From contig NZ_LGQZ01000167.1 in assembly GCF_003116015.1 (NCBI RefSeq), positions 1 to 40,581 on the forward strand: a stretch of DNA of 40,581 bases, given 5' to 3'. The translations under genes were made by a program, and so were the position numbers. Under the pieces are notes generated by a model. It was not told where the DNA came from. It saw nothing but the letters and a program-made list of their open reading frames with translations, and searched no databases. The stretch is from Azospirillum sp. TSO22-1 (GTDB taxonomy: Bacteria > Pseudomonadota > Alphaproteobacteria > Azospirillales > Azospirillaceae). Every line of letters begins with the position of its first letter. Position 1 is the first letter of the stretch. Below, in pieces: positions 1-9,200 of this stretch.

Positions 1-74
1 CAGCCGCCGATCCTTGACTCCGCCAACCATCTGGGGATTTTTCGCCCGCCCGTTTTGGGGAAACTTCATCCGGC

Positions 75-623
75 CTTTACACGGTGCACGAGATCGGGCC
101 GGGCGGCCGCGCCGTGCGCGGCGGCATGGCCGTCGTGCCCGAGGAGGCCGACGTGGTGCGCCGCATCTTCCGGGAGTTCGCCGCCGGCCACTCGCCGCGC
201 GCCATCGCCCAGCACCTGAACGACGACGGCATCCCTGGCCCGTCGGGCAAGCCGTGACGCGACACGACGATCCGCGGCAACCATCGCCGTGCCACCGGCA
301 TCCTGCGCAACCGCCTGTACATCGGGCTGCGGCAGTGGGGCAAGCTGGAGTACGTCCTCGATCCCGACAGCCGCAAGCGTGTGTCGCGGGTGACCGACCA
401 GGCGCCAGTGACGGAACGCCCGGTGCCGGAGTTGCGCATCGTCGACCAGGAGCTGTGGGAGGCGGTGCAGGCGCGCCTGGACGGCATCCGCCAGAGCGGC
501 ACCGTGGCCAAGATCGTGGAGAGCGAATTCTGGAAGCGCCGGCGGCCGCTGCACGTGCTGACCGGCAAAGTGCTCTGCGGCAGCTGCGGCGGCGTCTTCA
601 CCAACGTCGGACGCGACTACTTA
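75..623 (+). pseudogene. Large serine recombinase remnant (recombinase and zinc-ribbon part)
   Basis: The reading frame through 255-257 encodes the middle of a large serine site-specific recombinase. The recombinase-domain motif VVRRIFREFAAG is followed by a region ending LRNRLYIG, then PELRIVDQELW, and then the start of a recombinase zinc ribbon (LCGSCGG). The N-terminal catalytic resolvase domain is absent: the frame upstream of about 75 is unrelated and contains a stop. An in-frame TGA at 255-257 sits where relatives have Trp (GKP-W-RDTTIRG), so this is a nonsense mutation. The 3' end is cut at the TTA (621-623) that flanks the MITE-like element. The gene is therefore broken at both ends and in the middle. 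A 95-residue fragment from GTG 381 could still be translated but would have no recombinase activity. Family assignment is from motif recall; I am fairly sure of it. Confidence 0.7.
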
Positions 624-734
624 GAACCTATTCCGGTAGGGAGTATGCAGCGCCTGATCTGTTGACCCTCCAGTGCATTCCGGCACGGAGGGTCAACAGA
701 GCAGGCGAAACCTGATCCCTACTGGAATAGGCTC
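624..734. mobile_element. 111-bp MITE-like palindrome with IS5-type ends
   Basis: The element starts GAACCTATTCCGGTAGGGA at 624 and ends with the inverted sequence, whose reverse complement is GAGCCTATTCCAGTAGGGA; 17 of 19 positions match. Both sides are flanked by TTA (621-623 and 735-737), a 3-bp target duplication of the TNA type seen for some IS5-family elements. The interior is itself palindromic: GTTGACCCTCCAGTGC near 661 pairs with GCACGGAGGGTCAAC near 683. There is no coding capacity. It therefore looks like a non-autonomous miniature element, or the fused ends of an IS. It forms the junction between two truncated recombinase genes pointing at each other. Confidence 0.6.
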
Positions 735-1150
735 TTATAGACCCCGTCCGCTTTGGCCCTGGCGATCCCCTCCATCTGCCGCTCCTTCCGCAGGTTTGTC
801 TCGAACTCGGCGAACACACCCAGCATGTCGAGGAACGCCTTGCCAGCCGCGGTGCCAGTGTCGATGGGCTGTTGCAGAGCCCGAAGGGCGGCGCCCTTGG
901 CCCTTAACGTGCGCACCACGTCCTGCAAATCGGCAATGGATCGGGCCAGTCGGTCGATCCGCGTGACCACCAACTCATCACCGGCCTGGATGAAATCCAA
1001 CACGGTCTTCAGCTCCGTGCGGCCCGCGGTGCTGGTGCCGGTCACCTTCTCGGAGCGGATCACAGTGCAACCCGCCGCCTCCAAGGCGGCGAACTGGATG
1101 GAAAGGTCTTGGTCGGTCGAGCTGACGCGAGCGTAGCCGATCTTCGCCAT
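719..1150 (-). CDS. Tn3-type resolvase/invertase, C-terminally truncated
   Basis: This is a serine recombinase of the resolvase/DNA-invertase family. It starts MAKIGYARVSSTDQ, giving the nucleophile Ser at residue 10. It keeps the catalytic-domain motifs TELKTVLDFIQAGDELVV, RIDRLARS and GVFAEFETNLRKER. The protein is only 143 residues and stops just after ADGVYK, where family members (usually about 180-200 residues) continue into GR and a helix-turn-helix DNA-binding domain. The last residues (SLFQ) are read from the end of the MITE-like element. The catalytic domain is intact but the site-recognition domain is lost, so autonomous activity is doubtful. Probably a remnant of a Tn3-family transposon that once lay at the island edge. 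Confidence 0.8.
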   Translation of the reverse strand: MAKIGYARVSSTDQDLSIQFAALEAAGCTVIRSEKVTGTSTAGRTELKTVLDFIQAGDELVVTRIDRLARSIADLQDVVRTLRAKGAALRALQQPIDTGTAAGKAFLDMLGVFAEFETNLRKERQMEGIARAKADGVYKSLFQ

Positions 1151-1660
1151 GATGCGCCCCTGTGTCTCGGATGGGCTTAGACCCGCATCATAAGTCGTCT
1201 CGAAATCCAGAAAAAACCCAAATAAGACACGCTTGGCGTCTCATCAGTACGTATCGCATGGGTAAACCCTCTCAAGACGAAGTGGCGGCGCCCCTCCAAG
1301 TCAGGATGCGGGCCACAGCGCCCGCGCAGGGCGGGTGCCGGAGCCAAGCACCCAAGGCAGCATGTCGGTGTCCGCAGTGCACGAAGAAGGTGATGGGCTC
1401 TGGTATGCGTTGGCTTCAGCCAGCACCGTGAGCGCCGAAATTTTAGAAATTTGCGGGACTTTTTCGCAACGACAGATTACCCTGGCTCAAAAAGGATCAC
1501 AAGCCAGGCATTGACTCGGATGGTGATGGGGGACACTCGTACAGATCCTGTATTGCTTCCAGCGCCATTCCCTCCCTCCTTGCGTGTCCCATCATCGTCG
1601 ACCGAGAGAATCGGCCACACAGATGCGGCATATATTGCGGTGCTTGCAGAGGTTCTTTGA
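1151..1660. other. 510-bp gap: possible res/transposon end, leader of defence operon
   Basis: No recognisable gene. The first 100 bases upstream of the resolvase contain spaced GTCTC/AGAC motifs (1170-1250), which could be remnants of a res site or of a Tn3-family terminal repeat; this is weak. Base composition falls towards the right, becoming clearly AT-richer from about 1430. A 50-codon frame (ATG 1362 to a TGA near 1513) and a 69-codon frame (TTG 1451 to TGA 1658-1660, abutting the methyltransferase ATG) are open, but I recognise neither and neither has a convincing start. The methyltransferase has AGAGG at 1648-1652, eight bases before its ATG. A clear sigma-70 promoter is not visible; TATATT at 1631-1636 is the best -10 candidate. 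Confidence 0.4.
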
Positions 1661-3328
1661 ATGAGTCGGCAGGCGATCAATGAATTCCTGGCTCATGAAT
1701 ACGCGCGCTTGGCGGATTCTGTTGAAAGCCCAGAGCGGATTTGCCTGGAAATCTTCGAGACGATGGCTCGAAGAGAGTATGTGTCCTGTAGTAGGCGCGT
1801 TGATGCGGCCTTAAGCGGCCTAAATGCGGACCAGGTTGAATACATTGTTTCCTCGCTCTACACAAAGATCATTGGCAAAGACCGCCAAAGTGAACTAGCG
1901 GCATTTTTCACGCCGCCGTGGCTTGCCAAGACTTTGCTGGATGTTGCAGAAGAATGCGGTGCTGATTGGTCGCGGCATCGCGTTCTTGATCCCGCCTCCG
2001 GAGGAGCGGCATTCGTGTCTCCGCTCGCCAGTCGCATGGCCGGCCTTCCAACTTCTGTGCTGGTAGAGCGGCTGCGAGGCGTCGAAATCGATACTGGGCT
2101 GGCCGCCCTGTCTCAGGCCTTTTTGCGTCACCGTCTCGTGAACAGGTTCGGAGTCTCAGACACTGAAGCATCTGAATTGTCTACTCGGATCGTTACGTGC
2201 GCCGACGCTCTTGCGATGGAGGTCTGCGAACCTTTTGACGTGATCGTCGGCAATCCGCCCTACGGCAAACTGTCCCGCCGGCGGGCGAGTGCGCTCTATG
2301 AACGCCATGCCGACATCGTGAGCGGTGCGCTGAACCTTTACACGGTGTTCGTGCGCGAATCGCTGGAGCGATTGCGCCCAGGCGGCCTGCTGGCGTTTGT
2401 AATTCCTTCCGGCTTCCTCGGAGGGCCGTACTTTGCGCGGTTCCGGGAACGGGTGCTCGAACTTGCGTGGGTCGAGCGCATCGATCGCGTTCAGGAGCGG
2501 CATGGTGTGTTCGTCGACGTGCAGCAGGACACCTGTCTGCTCATCCTGCGCAAGAAGGGGGCTTCCCGCGCGAGGGGTGCTTTTCCCGCATCGGCATGGC
2601 TATCGGAAACCGAGGGGCGACGCGAAGGATGGGAGGTTGCCATTCCTGATGCCGGAAATGCGCCTTGGATCTTCCGCGAGCGGACGACTGGCTACCGGGC
2701 CAAGGGCGACGGACTAGGGCTGCCGGGGAGTGCCTCTTCCTCCAACCTGATAACCTGGGGATGGAAGGTGGGCGTCGGCGCGCACGTTCCCCATCGCGGT
2801 CCCGGTGAGCCACACGAACGGCTGCGGAAGGGGCGTTTCCCGTTGGTTTGGGAGAAATGCATCCGTCATGACGGGTCCTTCGATTTCGATGCCTTGCGGG
2901 GCAGTGGGAGGGCGGCATTCCTTGAAATTGCCGACAATGCAGCAGCCATCGTACGGACCCCATGCGTGCTCGTTCAGCGCACCAGCAACAGCAAACAGAA
3001 GCGACGGCTGTTCGCCGCTGCGGTACCGCAGGCGTTCCTAGAGCGGTACGGCGGCTTTGTCGGCGAGAACCACGTTGTCCAGGTGGTTCCCGGTCCGATG
3101 GCCCGCTTTGATCCGGCGGTGATCGCGGCTGTGCTGAACTCGGCTGCCGTGAATGCAACGTTTGCCGCGATGTCCGGATCAGTGAACGTCTCCGCGCGCC
3201 TGCTGGCGCAAACGCCGCTACCCGATCCAGATGCTTTCGAAGAAGCCCTGCGCCGCGGCTGCGACGTGGAAGACGCGTTGGAGGAAAGCACGGCGAGCGG
3301 ACGCACCTTCGCCGGGAGCCACCTTTGA
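1661..3328 (+). CDS. N6-adenine DNA methyltransferase, DISARM DrmMI-like
   Basis: This protein should transfer a methyl group from SAM to the N6 of adenine, marking host DNA as self for the defence operon that follows. It is 555 residues long. Visible motifs are FFTPP at 82-86 (motif X region), the SAM-binding motif I DPASGG at 110-115, and the catalytic motif IV NPPY at 198-201, typical of Eco57I/TaqI-type N6 methylases. The C-terminal half (RTSNSKQKRRL, then GFVGENHVVQVV) resembles the target-recognition part of these enzymes. No nuclease motif is seen. It is first in the operon and overlaps a possible TTG start of the next gene. The first 500 bases are AT-richer than what follows, a sign of separate origin. 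The methylase is certain; the DrmMI assignment is inferred from position, and I recall typical DrmMI proteins as longer. Confidence 0.85.
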   Translation: MSRQAINEFLAHEYARLADSVESPERICLEIFETMARREYVSCSRRVDAALSGLNADQVEYIVSSLYTKIIGKDRQSELAAFFTPPWLAKTLLDVAEECGADWSRHRVLDPASGGAAFVSPLASRMAGLPTSVLVERLRGVEIDTGLAALSQAFLRHRLVNRFGVSDTEASELSTRIVTCADALAMEVCEPFDVIVGNPPYGKLSRRRASALYERHADIVSGALNLYTVFVRESLERLRPGGLLAFVIPSGFLGGPYFARFRERVLELAWVERIDRVQERHGVFVDVQQDTCLLILRKKGASRARGAFPASAWLSETEGRREGWEVAIPDAGNAPWIFRERTTGYRAKGDGLGLPGSASSSNLITWGWKVGVGAHVPHRGPGEPHERLRKGRFPLVWEKCIRHDGSFDFDALRGSGRAAFLEIADNAAAIVRTPCVLVQRTSNSKQKRRLFAAAVPQAFLERYGGFVGENHVVQVVPGPMARFDPAVIAAVLNSAAVNATFAAMSGSVNVSARLLAQTPLPDPDAFEEALRRGCDVEDALEESTASGRTFAGSHL

Positions 3329-3426
3329 AGCGATCTCGAACACGGCACGCCAGAGCCGCGCGTAGTCGGGGTGCCGAAGGATCCAAATCCAGTGGCACAC
3401 TACTACAGGAGAGGAAGCGAGCGCCG

Positions 3427-6222
3427 ATGACGTCACAAGGATCGTCTTTGATCGATCGCGCCGTCGGTCCGACCACGCAGGGTGGAACGGCAACGTCGAA
3501 GCCATCCTCTTCGATGGGAGGGCCGGCGACGCGTTGCGACGTCTTGCTGACACCGCTGTTCATGCGCGCTGGCGCTCCCGACGAACGCCTTGGCATAGGG
3601 ATTGCCACCAGGGACATGCTGGACGTCCTGGCGAGTACCGCTGGCAGGAACCTGGATACGGTTTTGATTTCCTGGCCTGACCGTCCACAGAGCCAGTTCG
3701 CTCTGCACTGCCTAGAAGCGTTGCGCCGCCAGTTGCAGATCCCTACCCGTGAGAAAGGTAACGGGGGTAGTGGGGCATGCACCGTGCCGACCTTGACTAC
3801 TCTCTACTTTCCGGGGCGTCCGTCCGTCGGTGCGGTCACGCGCAATCTGCTATTAGACCGCGAGGTGGTCGCCGACATATCCCGCCGCCGGTTGACGAGC
3901 CATGCGGAGGCCGAGCGCCTGAGCGGTCGATCGTGGGACAATCCCGACACGGTTTCCTTGTACGCATGGGATCTGATGATGGTTCGTCTGCGCGACGCCA
4001 TCCGTCCGCCGTCCCGCCGCCACGGAACTCGGCGGCAATCGGTTCCTGTATCGGTGCGTCACCCGAGACTGTCGGAGTTGTTCCCCATCTTCGAACCGGA
4101 TGAAGCCGGTACTGACTACCCGACCGCGGAAGCCCGCCTGCTGCATCGCATGCGTAACTGGACGGCCCTGTTTGAGGAAGGGGTTCCGGCCGATCGCCTC
4201 GCAGAAATGGCTGCTGACCCGGTCTTCTGCCCGTTCCGTCTCTTCACCATTCCAGGCGAATCTCCCAAACGTTGGCTGCCGCTGCTCAGGACTGAGGCCC
4301 TTCGCAAGCGTCCCATTGATGTCGTGATGATCGATCTTACCCGTCGGGGGCGTGATGCGCTGGGCGTGGATTGGGGGAAGCGCCTCACGACGTTCCTCGA
4401 CCATTTGGATGCAAATGTGGTCGTCGCACCGCCGACGCTGGTGATAACCGAGAGCCCCTTCGTCGCCAAGACGGCCCGCGAGATCGTTTCAAACCGTCTG
4501 CGCGCCCGGCGGCGCGGTGCGACGGCAGCGGAACGTAGTCCTGCCCGTCTGATCGGTGTGCTGACTGAGGATGGTGCTACGCTGGGAGGCAGCGAGTCGC
4601 AAAGCACGTCGCCGCTGCACCCGCTGAACGTCTCCGTGTATCTGAAAGACGTTTCATTGATGGCACTACGCGACATGACGCTGGGCGCCGTCCGCGAACT
4701 GCAAGAGTATGGAAGCGATGGCCTGCAGGCCTCCTCCCATGTCCGTCGCGCCTACGGCTTCGTCCGCCGAGCCGTTGGGCTGCCGTGCGGGCTGCGCGCC
4801 GCTCAGATGGTTCTACGCCGTGATCGGGCGAACGAGGAAGGCGAGATACCGGAGACGTTGGCGTCCCAGTACTTTGAGGCGAAGGTCCTAGCGGACCTCT
4901 CGGACGCTGCAGCGCGCGTCCCCGCTTTCGCTCAGCAGATTCTGGCATACGGCGAACTGATTCGGCGTTTCCTTGCCGATCTACAGACCAGCACGCCAAT
5001 CAGCCGGACGCTGGACAAACTGCTGGAAGAACTAACGCGCAAGTCCACCAAATCAATCATAGTTCTGCCAAGCGCCGAAGCCGTCGAATTCCTTGAGGCG
5101 CGGCTGGCTGCCGATCGCAACGGACAGGACCTCAGCCTGCGCATGGAGGACAAGGTACAGATTGTGAGCCGGCACCTGCTGGGCGACGCTTTGCGCCAAG
5201 CCGCCCAACGGTCTTCAGGCGTCAAGCGGGTCGCTCTGGTGCAGCCGCGGCTGGAGGAAGTCCGCAAGGTGCTGTTGATGCCGGATACCGATGCAACGTT
5301 CCTCCTTCTGGACGATGCGGCCGGCATTGGTCTTGTCGCCGCCGACCTAGCGGGCATTACGGGCGTTCCCGGTCTTGAACGCGTTGCCGAGCGTGTCCGG
5401 AGCCTGCTGGACCAGATCTCGGATCGGCAGGATCAGTTGCCTGATCCATCCCTGGAGATTGATGTTCCTCTTCCAATTTCCCGAACGCTGGACTTCACGC
5501 GGGACGAGGGACAGCGGTACGACGGGCCGATCGTTGAATTGACCGTCAGCAGTAGTTTCAAGGTGCGCTACCGTCCGAACAGCGACGCCCTGCTGCTGAC
5601 GGACGACGACCTCCAGCCGTTCCGCCGCTGTCATGCGTCCGAGGTGGAGGTCGGCAGCCGCATGCTGGTGCTGAGCCCACCGCTGATGGAGCGGTTACGC
5701 AAGACCTTCGCGCGTCGGGGCAATACCTCAGCGGTTCTGCGCCTCTACCATGACGAAGTTGCAAGCGCGCGAGAACGGATACCCGGCAGGAGCCGAACCG
5801 AGAAGGCGCGGCATGTGCTGAACATGCTCTTGCGGGCTGACGGCGCTCGGTTCACGGATTCTGACCTCGACAACGTGCGGCGTTGGCTGGCCGTCGACCC
5901 GACTGCCGACGACGGCGTACCGAACGCGCCTCGCGATCTAACCCGCTACCGCGCCTTCGCCAAAGCGATCGGCATCCAGCCGGCCCTCATCGATACGCTG
6001 TGGCGCGATGGCATCCACATCTCGCGGCGCTTCAATATCTCGGAAGGTCTGGGGTTCCATCGCCGTTACGTCCACTTCCTCATGGACCCGGATACCACGC
6101 TGGCGAAGGCTGCCGGCCAGGAAGAGGAACTTGCCGCCCTGTGGCGGGACGTTCTCGATGACGTGTCGCTCGTCGTCGGTTCCCGCATCATCGAGCCGAA
6201 GAAAGGGGGGATTAAATCATGA
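3427..6222 (+). CDS. Large DrmE-like protein of the DISARM-type operon
   Basis: About 931 residues if started at ATG 3427, which has an excellent purine-rich ribosome site (AGGAGAGGAAG) just upstream. A TTG at 3325, overlapping the methylase stop, would add 34 arginine-rich residues and is less likely. I recognise no intact catalytic motif. Two stretches look like worn helicase folds: PIDVVMIDL with downstream PPTLVITESPFV, resembling a Walker B/motif III strand pair, and a central KSIIVLPSAEAVEFLEARL like the first strand of a helicase C-terminal domain. A Walker A GKS/T is absent. A C-terminal region (about 820-931) is helical. Length, position before drmA and the degenerate helicase look suggest a relative of DrmE, the unknown component of class 2 DISARM. 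It ends ATGA-coupled to the helicase, so it is surely part of the complex or operon. Function is inferred. Confidence 0.6.
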   Translation: MTSQGSSLIDRAVGPTTQGGTATSKPSSSMGGPATRCDVLLTPLFMRAGAPDERLGIGIATRDMLDVLASTAGRNLDTVLISWPDRPQSQFALHCLEALRRQLQIPTREKGNGGSGACTVPTLTTLYFPGRPSVGAVTRNLLLDREVVADISRRRLTSHAEAERLSGRSWDNPDTVSLYAWDLMMVRLRDAIRPPSRRHGTRRQSVPVSVRHPRLSELFPIFEPDEAGTDYPTAEARLLHRMRNWTALFEEGVPADRLAEMAADPVFCPFRLFTIPGESPKRWLPLLRTEALRKRPIDVVMIDLTRRGRDALGVDWGKRLTTFLDHLDANVVVAPPTLVITESPFVAKTAREIVSNRLRARRRGATAAERSPARLIGVLTEDGATLGGSESQSTSPLHPLNVSVYLKDVSLMALRDMTLGAVRELQEYGSDGLQASSHVRRAYGFVRRAVGLPCGLRAAQMVLRRDRANEEGEIPETLASQYFEAKVLADLSDAAARVPAFAQQILAYGELIRRFLADLQTSTPISRTLDKLLEELTRKSTKSIIVLPSAEAVEFLEARLAADRNGQDLSLRMEDKVQIVSRHLLGDALRQAAQRSSGVKRVALVQPRLEEVRKVLLMPDTDATFLLLDDAAGIGLVAADLAGITGVPGLERVAERVRSLLDQISDRQDQLPDPSLEIDVPLPISRTLDFTRDEGQRYDGPIVELTVSSSFKVRYRPNSDALLLTDDDLQPFRRCHASEVEVGSRMLVLSPPLMERLRKTFARRGNTSAVLRLYHDEVASARERIPGRSRTEKARHVLNMLLRADGARFTDSDLDNVRRWLAVDPTADDGVPNAPRDLTRYRAFAKAIGIQPALIDTLWRDGIHISRRFNISEGLGFHRRYVHFLMDPDTTLAKAAGQEEELAALWRDVLDDVSLVVGSRIIEPKKGGIKS

Positions 6223-9200
6223 CGCCGCCCGCCTACCCGAACCGCGATGAAGCCATCGAACTGAAAGAGGCCGTGGTCGACGCCCTACTCGGTCTCACTT
6301 ACGCCCGCTGCGCCGGCGAGGCGGAATTCGGCGAAGTGATCTATGGTGCGCTGCCGAGCCGCAAACTGGTGACCGGCTTCCTGCTGCCGCGCTTCAACGC
6401 CGCTGGTGTTGACGACACCACGGACATCCGCATCGCTGCCCACGGCATGGATTTCCAGGTCGATCGCGCGCTGGCCAAGTTCCTCGTGCGACCCCGCCTT
6501 TCGGTCTACGTACGCCTCCTGCCAACCGCCGACGATCTGTTCAGCCCCGATGCGGCCCGCCGCTGGGACCTGCTGCCGCGCACGCGTCTCAAGCCGGAGA
6601 TCGAGCGCGCCATTGTGCGGCGGATCCGCGAACGTATGACGGCGACGAAACCGGCCGAGCGCGAGGGGTCTGCGGCTTACCGGGAGCGACGCAACGCGAT
6701 CACGGTGGACGTGATGTGCAACGAATTCAATATACGTCTACGGGACGCCAACGACGGCAACGGGGATGCGTCTCCTGCGGATGATGTGGCGGTCGGCGAC
6801 GGCGCTCTCGACGACGGCATTGTTGAAGGCGGTGAGGCAAATGCTGGCGCGGCGCAGAGCACGGACGCTCAGGAGGAGGCACCGGCACAGGAGAACGGCA
6901 TCGCTGAGCGCACCGCACGCCTGACCATCGGCGGCAGCGGGCATGTGATTCCCGACGACTTGGCCGTCGGCGAACCCACGCCGTTCAAGTGGAAGCGTCT
7001 GGAGATCGCGACCGAGCCCTTCGAGGCCGACCTGACGGACCCGAACTTCGGCAGCCACCTTGACGCTTACAACGAGCGCCTAGTCGGGTGGGTGACGGCC
7101 GCAATCGCGAACTGGACACAGACTGAGGAGGGCCGTCTGTGGGGGTGGCGGAAGGGGCTGCTGAAGCCGAGCGACTACCGTGACCAGACGTCTTGGAACG
7201 GCTGGCTCGACCAGGTACGCCGCCGCCTACCCAACCCGGATCCGCTCGACCTTAATCCGGGGCTGGTGCCGTTCCTCGACGTGGATGCGGCTCCAGATCC
7301 CTTTGATCCGGACCGCCTGAACGTGCGTGTGGCGCTGGAAAACCAGACCAGCCTTCCAGATCCACGCCAAGCCGTCGACCGAGAGTTCGGCCTTTTCCAA
7401 ACCGGCGTGCAGGTTGCCCTACCACCGGGTGTTCTCCTGCAGATGTCGATGGAACGTGTCAAGCCGTCCTACCACCTCGCCGGCTACTTGAGCCAGCCCG
7501 CGATCGGTGTGAATGGCGGCGTGATTCACGATGTTCGGACCGGTGACGGACTGGAGGTGCTGGACAGCACCTGGATGCCACGCTGGGTCCAACCGCGCAT
7601 CGTTCCTAACGACGTTCCTGGTGTCGTCGTCGACTACGAGACCCTTTCCACGGATGCCGAGACCGGCCTTGATGGCCTGGACGTTCTGGTGTCGGCCATG
7701 GAGGACTGGATCGATGGTCCCCAGGGGATCGTTCATCTCGATCCAACTGAGGGAATCCCGCCGGAGGATGCTGCGGCACGCGACCGTGAGCGCAACCGCC
7801 TTGACCGCGACCTGAGGGCATGGCGAGACGAATGTGCCGCCATCCGCAGAGGCGCCTTGCTCCTGCGACGGTCGCGGGCAGTGTACGTCACGGATCCGGC
7901 TGCCCCGAGGGCATTTCCATTCCGCGCTTGGCTGGCGCTGAACCGTACTTTCGCGAACGCCGGCCGCAGCAAGGGGCACACCACATGGCGTCTGTTCCAG
8001 ATGGCATTTGTGGTGGCCCATATCCCCTGTTTGGCCTCGCGCATGCCGGAATTCCAGGGCCCGGATCCCGAATGGAACTTCTACCACCCGGAGCATGAGG
8101 GGCGGGCGACGCTTCTCTATTTTTCTACGGGCGGCGGCAAATCGGAAGCCTTCTTCGGCGTCCTGATCTTCGCCCTGTTCCTCGACCGCCTGCGCGGCAA
8201 GCGGCGCGGCATCACGGCGCTGATCCGCTACCCACTGCGGCTTCTGACCCTTCAGCAATCGCAGCGCCTAGCCCGCACGCTGACGCACGCCGAATTGGTC
8301 CGCCGGTCGATCCCGGATATTGCGGGAACCGACTGCGCGCCATTCGAGATCGGCTTCTGGGTTGGGTCAAGCAACACGCCGAATCGCACTATGTCCGGCA
8401 GTTCGGTGATCGATGACCTGCGATCCATCCCGCCGGTCACGGACACCCGCAGCGAGGCTGCGCTTCGTACCGTCCCCGGATACGTTGAGCGCTCGCTCGC
8501 CTACAACAAACTCCCGGTCTGCCCGTTTTGCGGCAGTCAGACCGTGCTCCGCCTGTTTCCGGCACAGGCCAACCGTCTTGGCATCGTCTGCACGAACGCG
8601 GACGATTGCGCATGGAATGCCGCGCACGCGGCACCCGAGGCGCTGCCGTTCCTCCTGGTCGATTCCGACATCTACCGGAGGGCTCCGGCGGTGCTCCTTG
8701 GCACCGTGGACAAGTTGGCGATGATCGGCAATCACCAGAGCACGATCAACAAGATCACGGGGATGTTCGGCCTAGCGCGCTGGTACGATCCGACGTCCGG
8801 GCTGCTGGAAAGTCCCGATGACCCAGACACCCTCAGGGAACCGCCGCCGCGCGGATTGCGCCGGGTGCGCCCTGCTTACGATGTGGATGCAGACGAGATC
8901 TTCCACGACCCGTTCCCGAGCATTTGCATCCAGGACGAGGGACATCTGCTAGAGGAGTCGCTCGGCACGTTCTCGGCGCTGTTCGAGACGACCCTAACGA
9001 CTTGGTTCCGTTACTTGGCGGGCCTGCTGGGGAACCGGGTCGCGCGGGTGCCGGGATCGGGCGAACCGCGCATGCCGAAGATCATCGCAGCCTCGGCGAC
9101 GGTGTCCGATGCCGATCGCCAGATCGGCACGCTGTACCAGAAGGAGGTGGCGCAGTTTCCCCATCCTGGTCCGCGCCTCTACCGATCCTTCTATGCCCGC

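Noticed and set aside
1451..1660. Small gene abutting the methyltransferase start
   Set aside because: It has a TTG start without a ribosome site and no recognisable sequence, and frames are open by chance in this stretch; kept only as a note.
3325..3426. TTG 3325 as the start of the DrmE-like gene
   Set aside because: It would add 34 low-complexity Arg-rich residues, while ATG 3427 has a strong ribosome site; the longer form remains possible.
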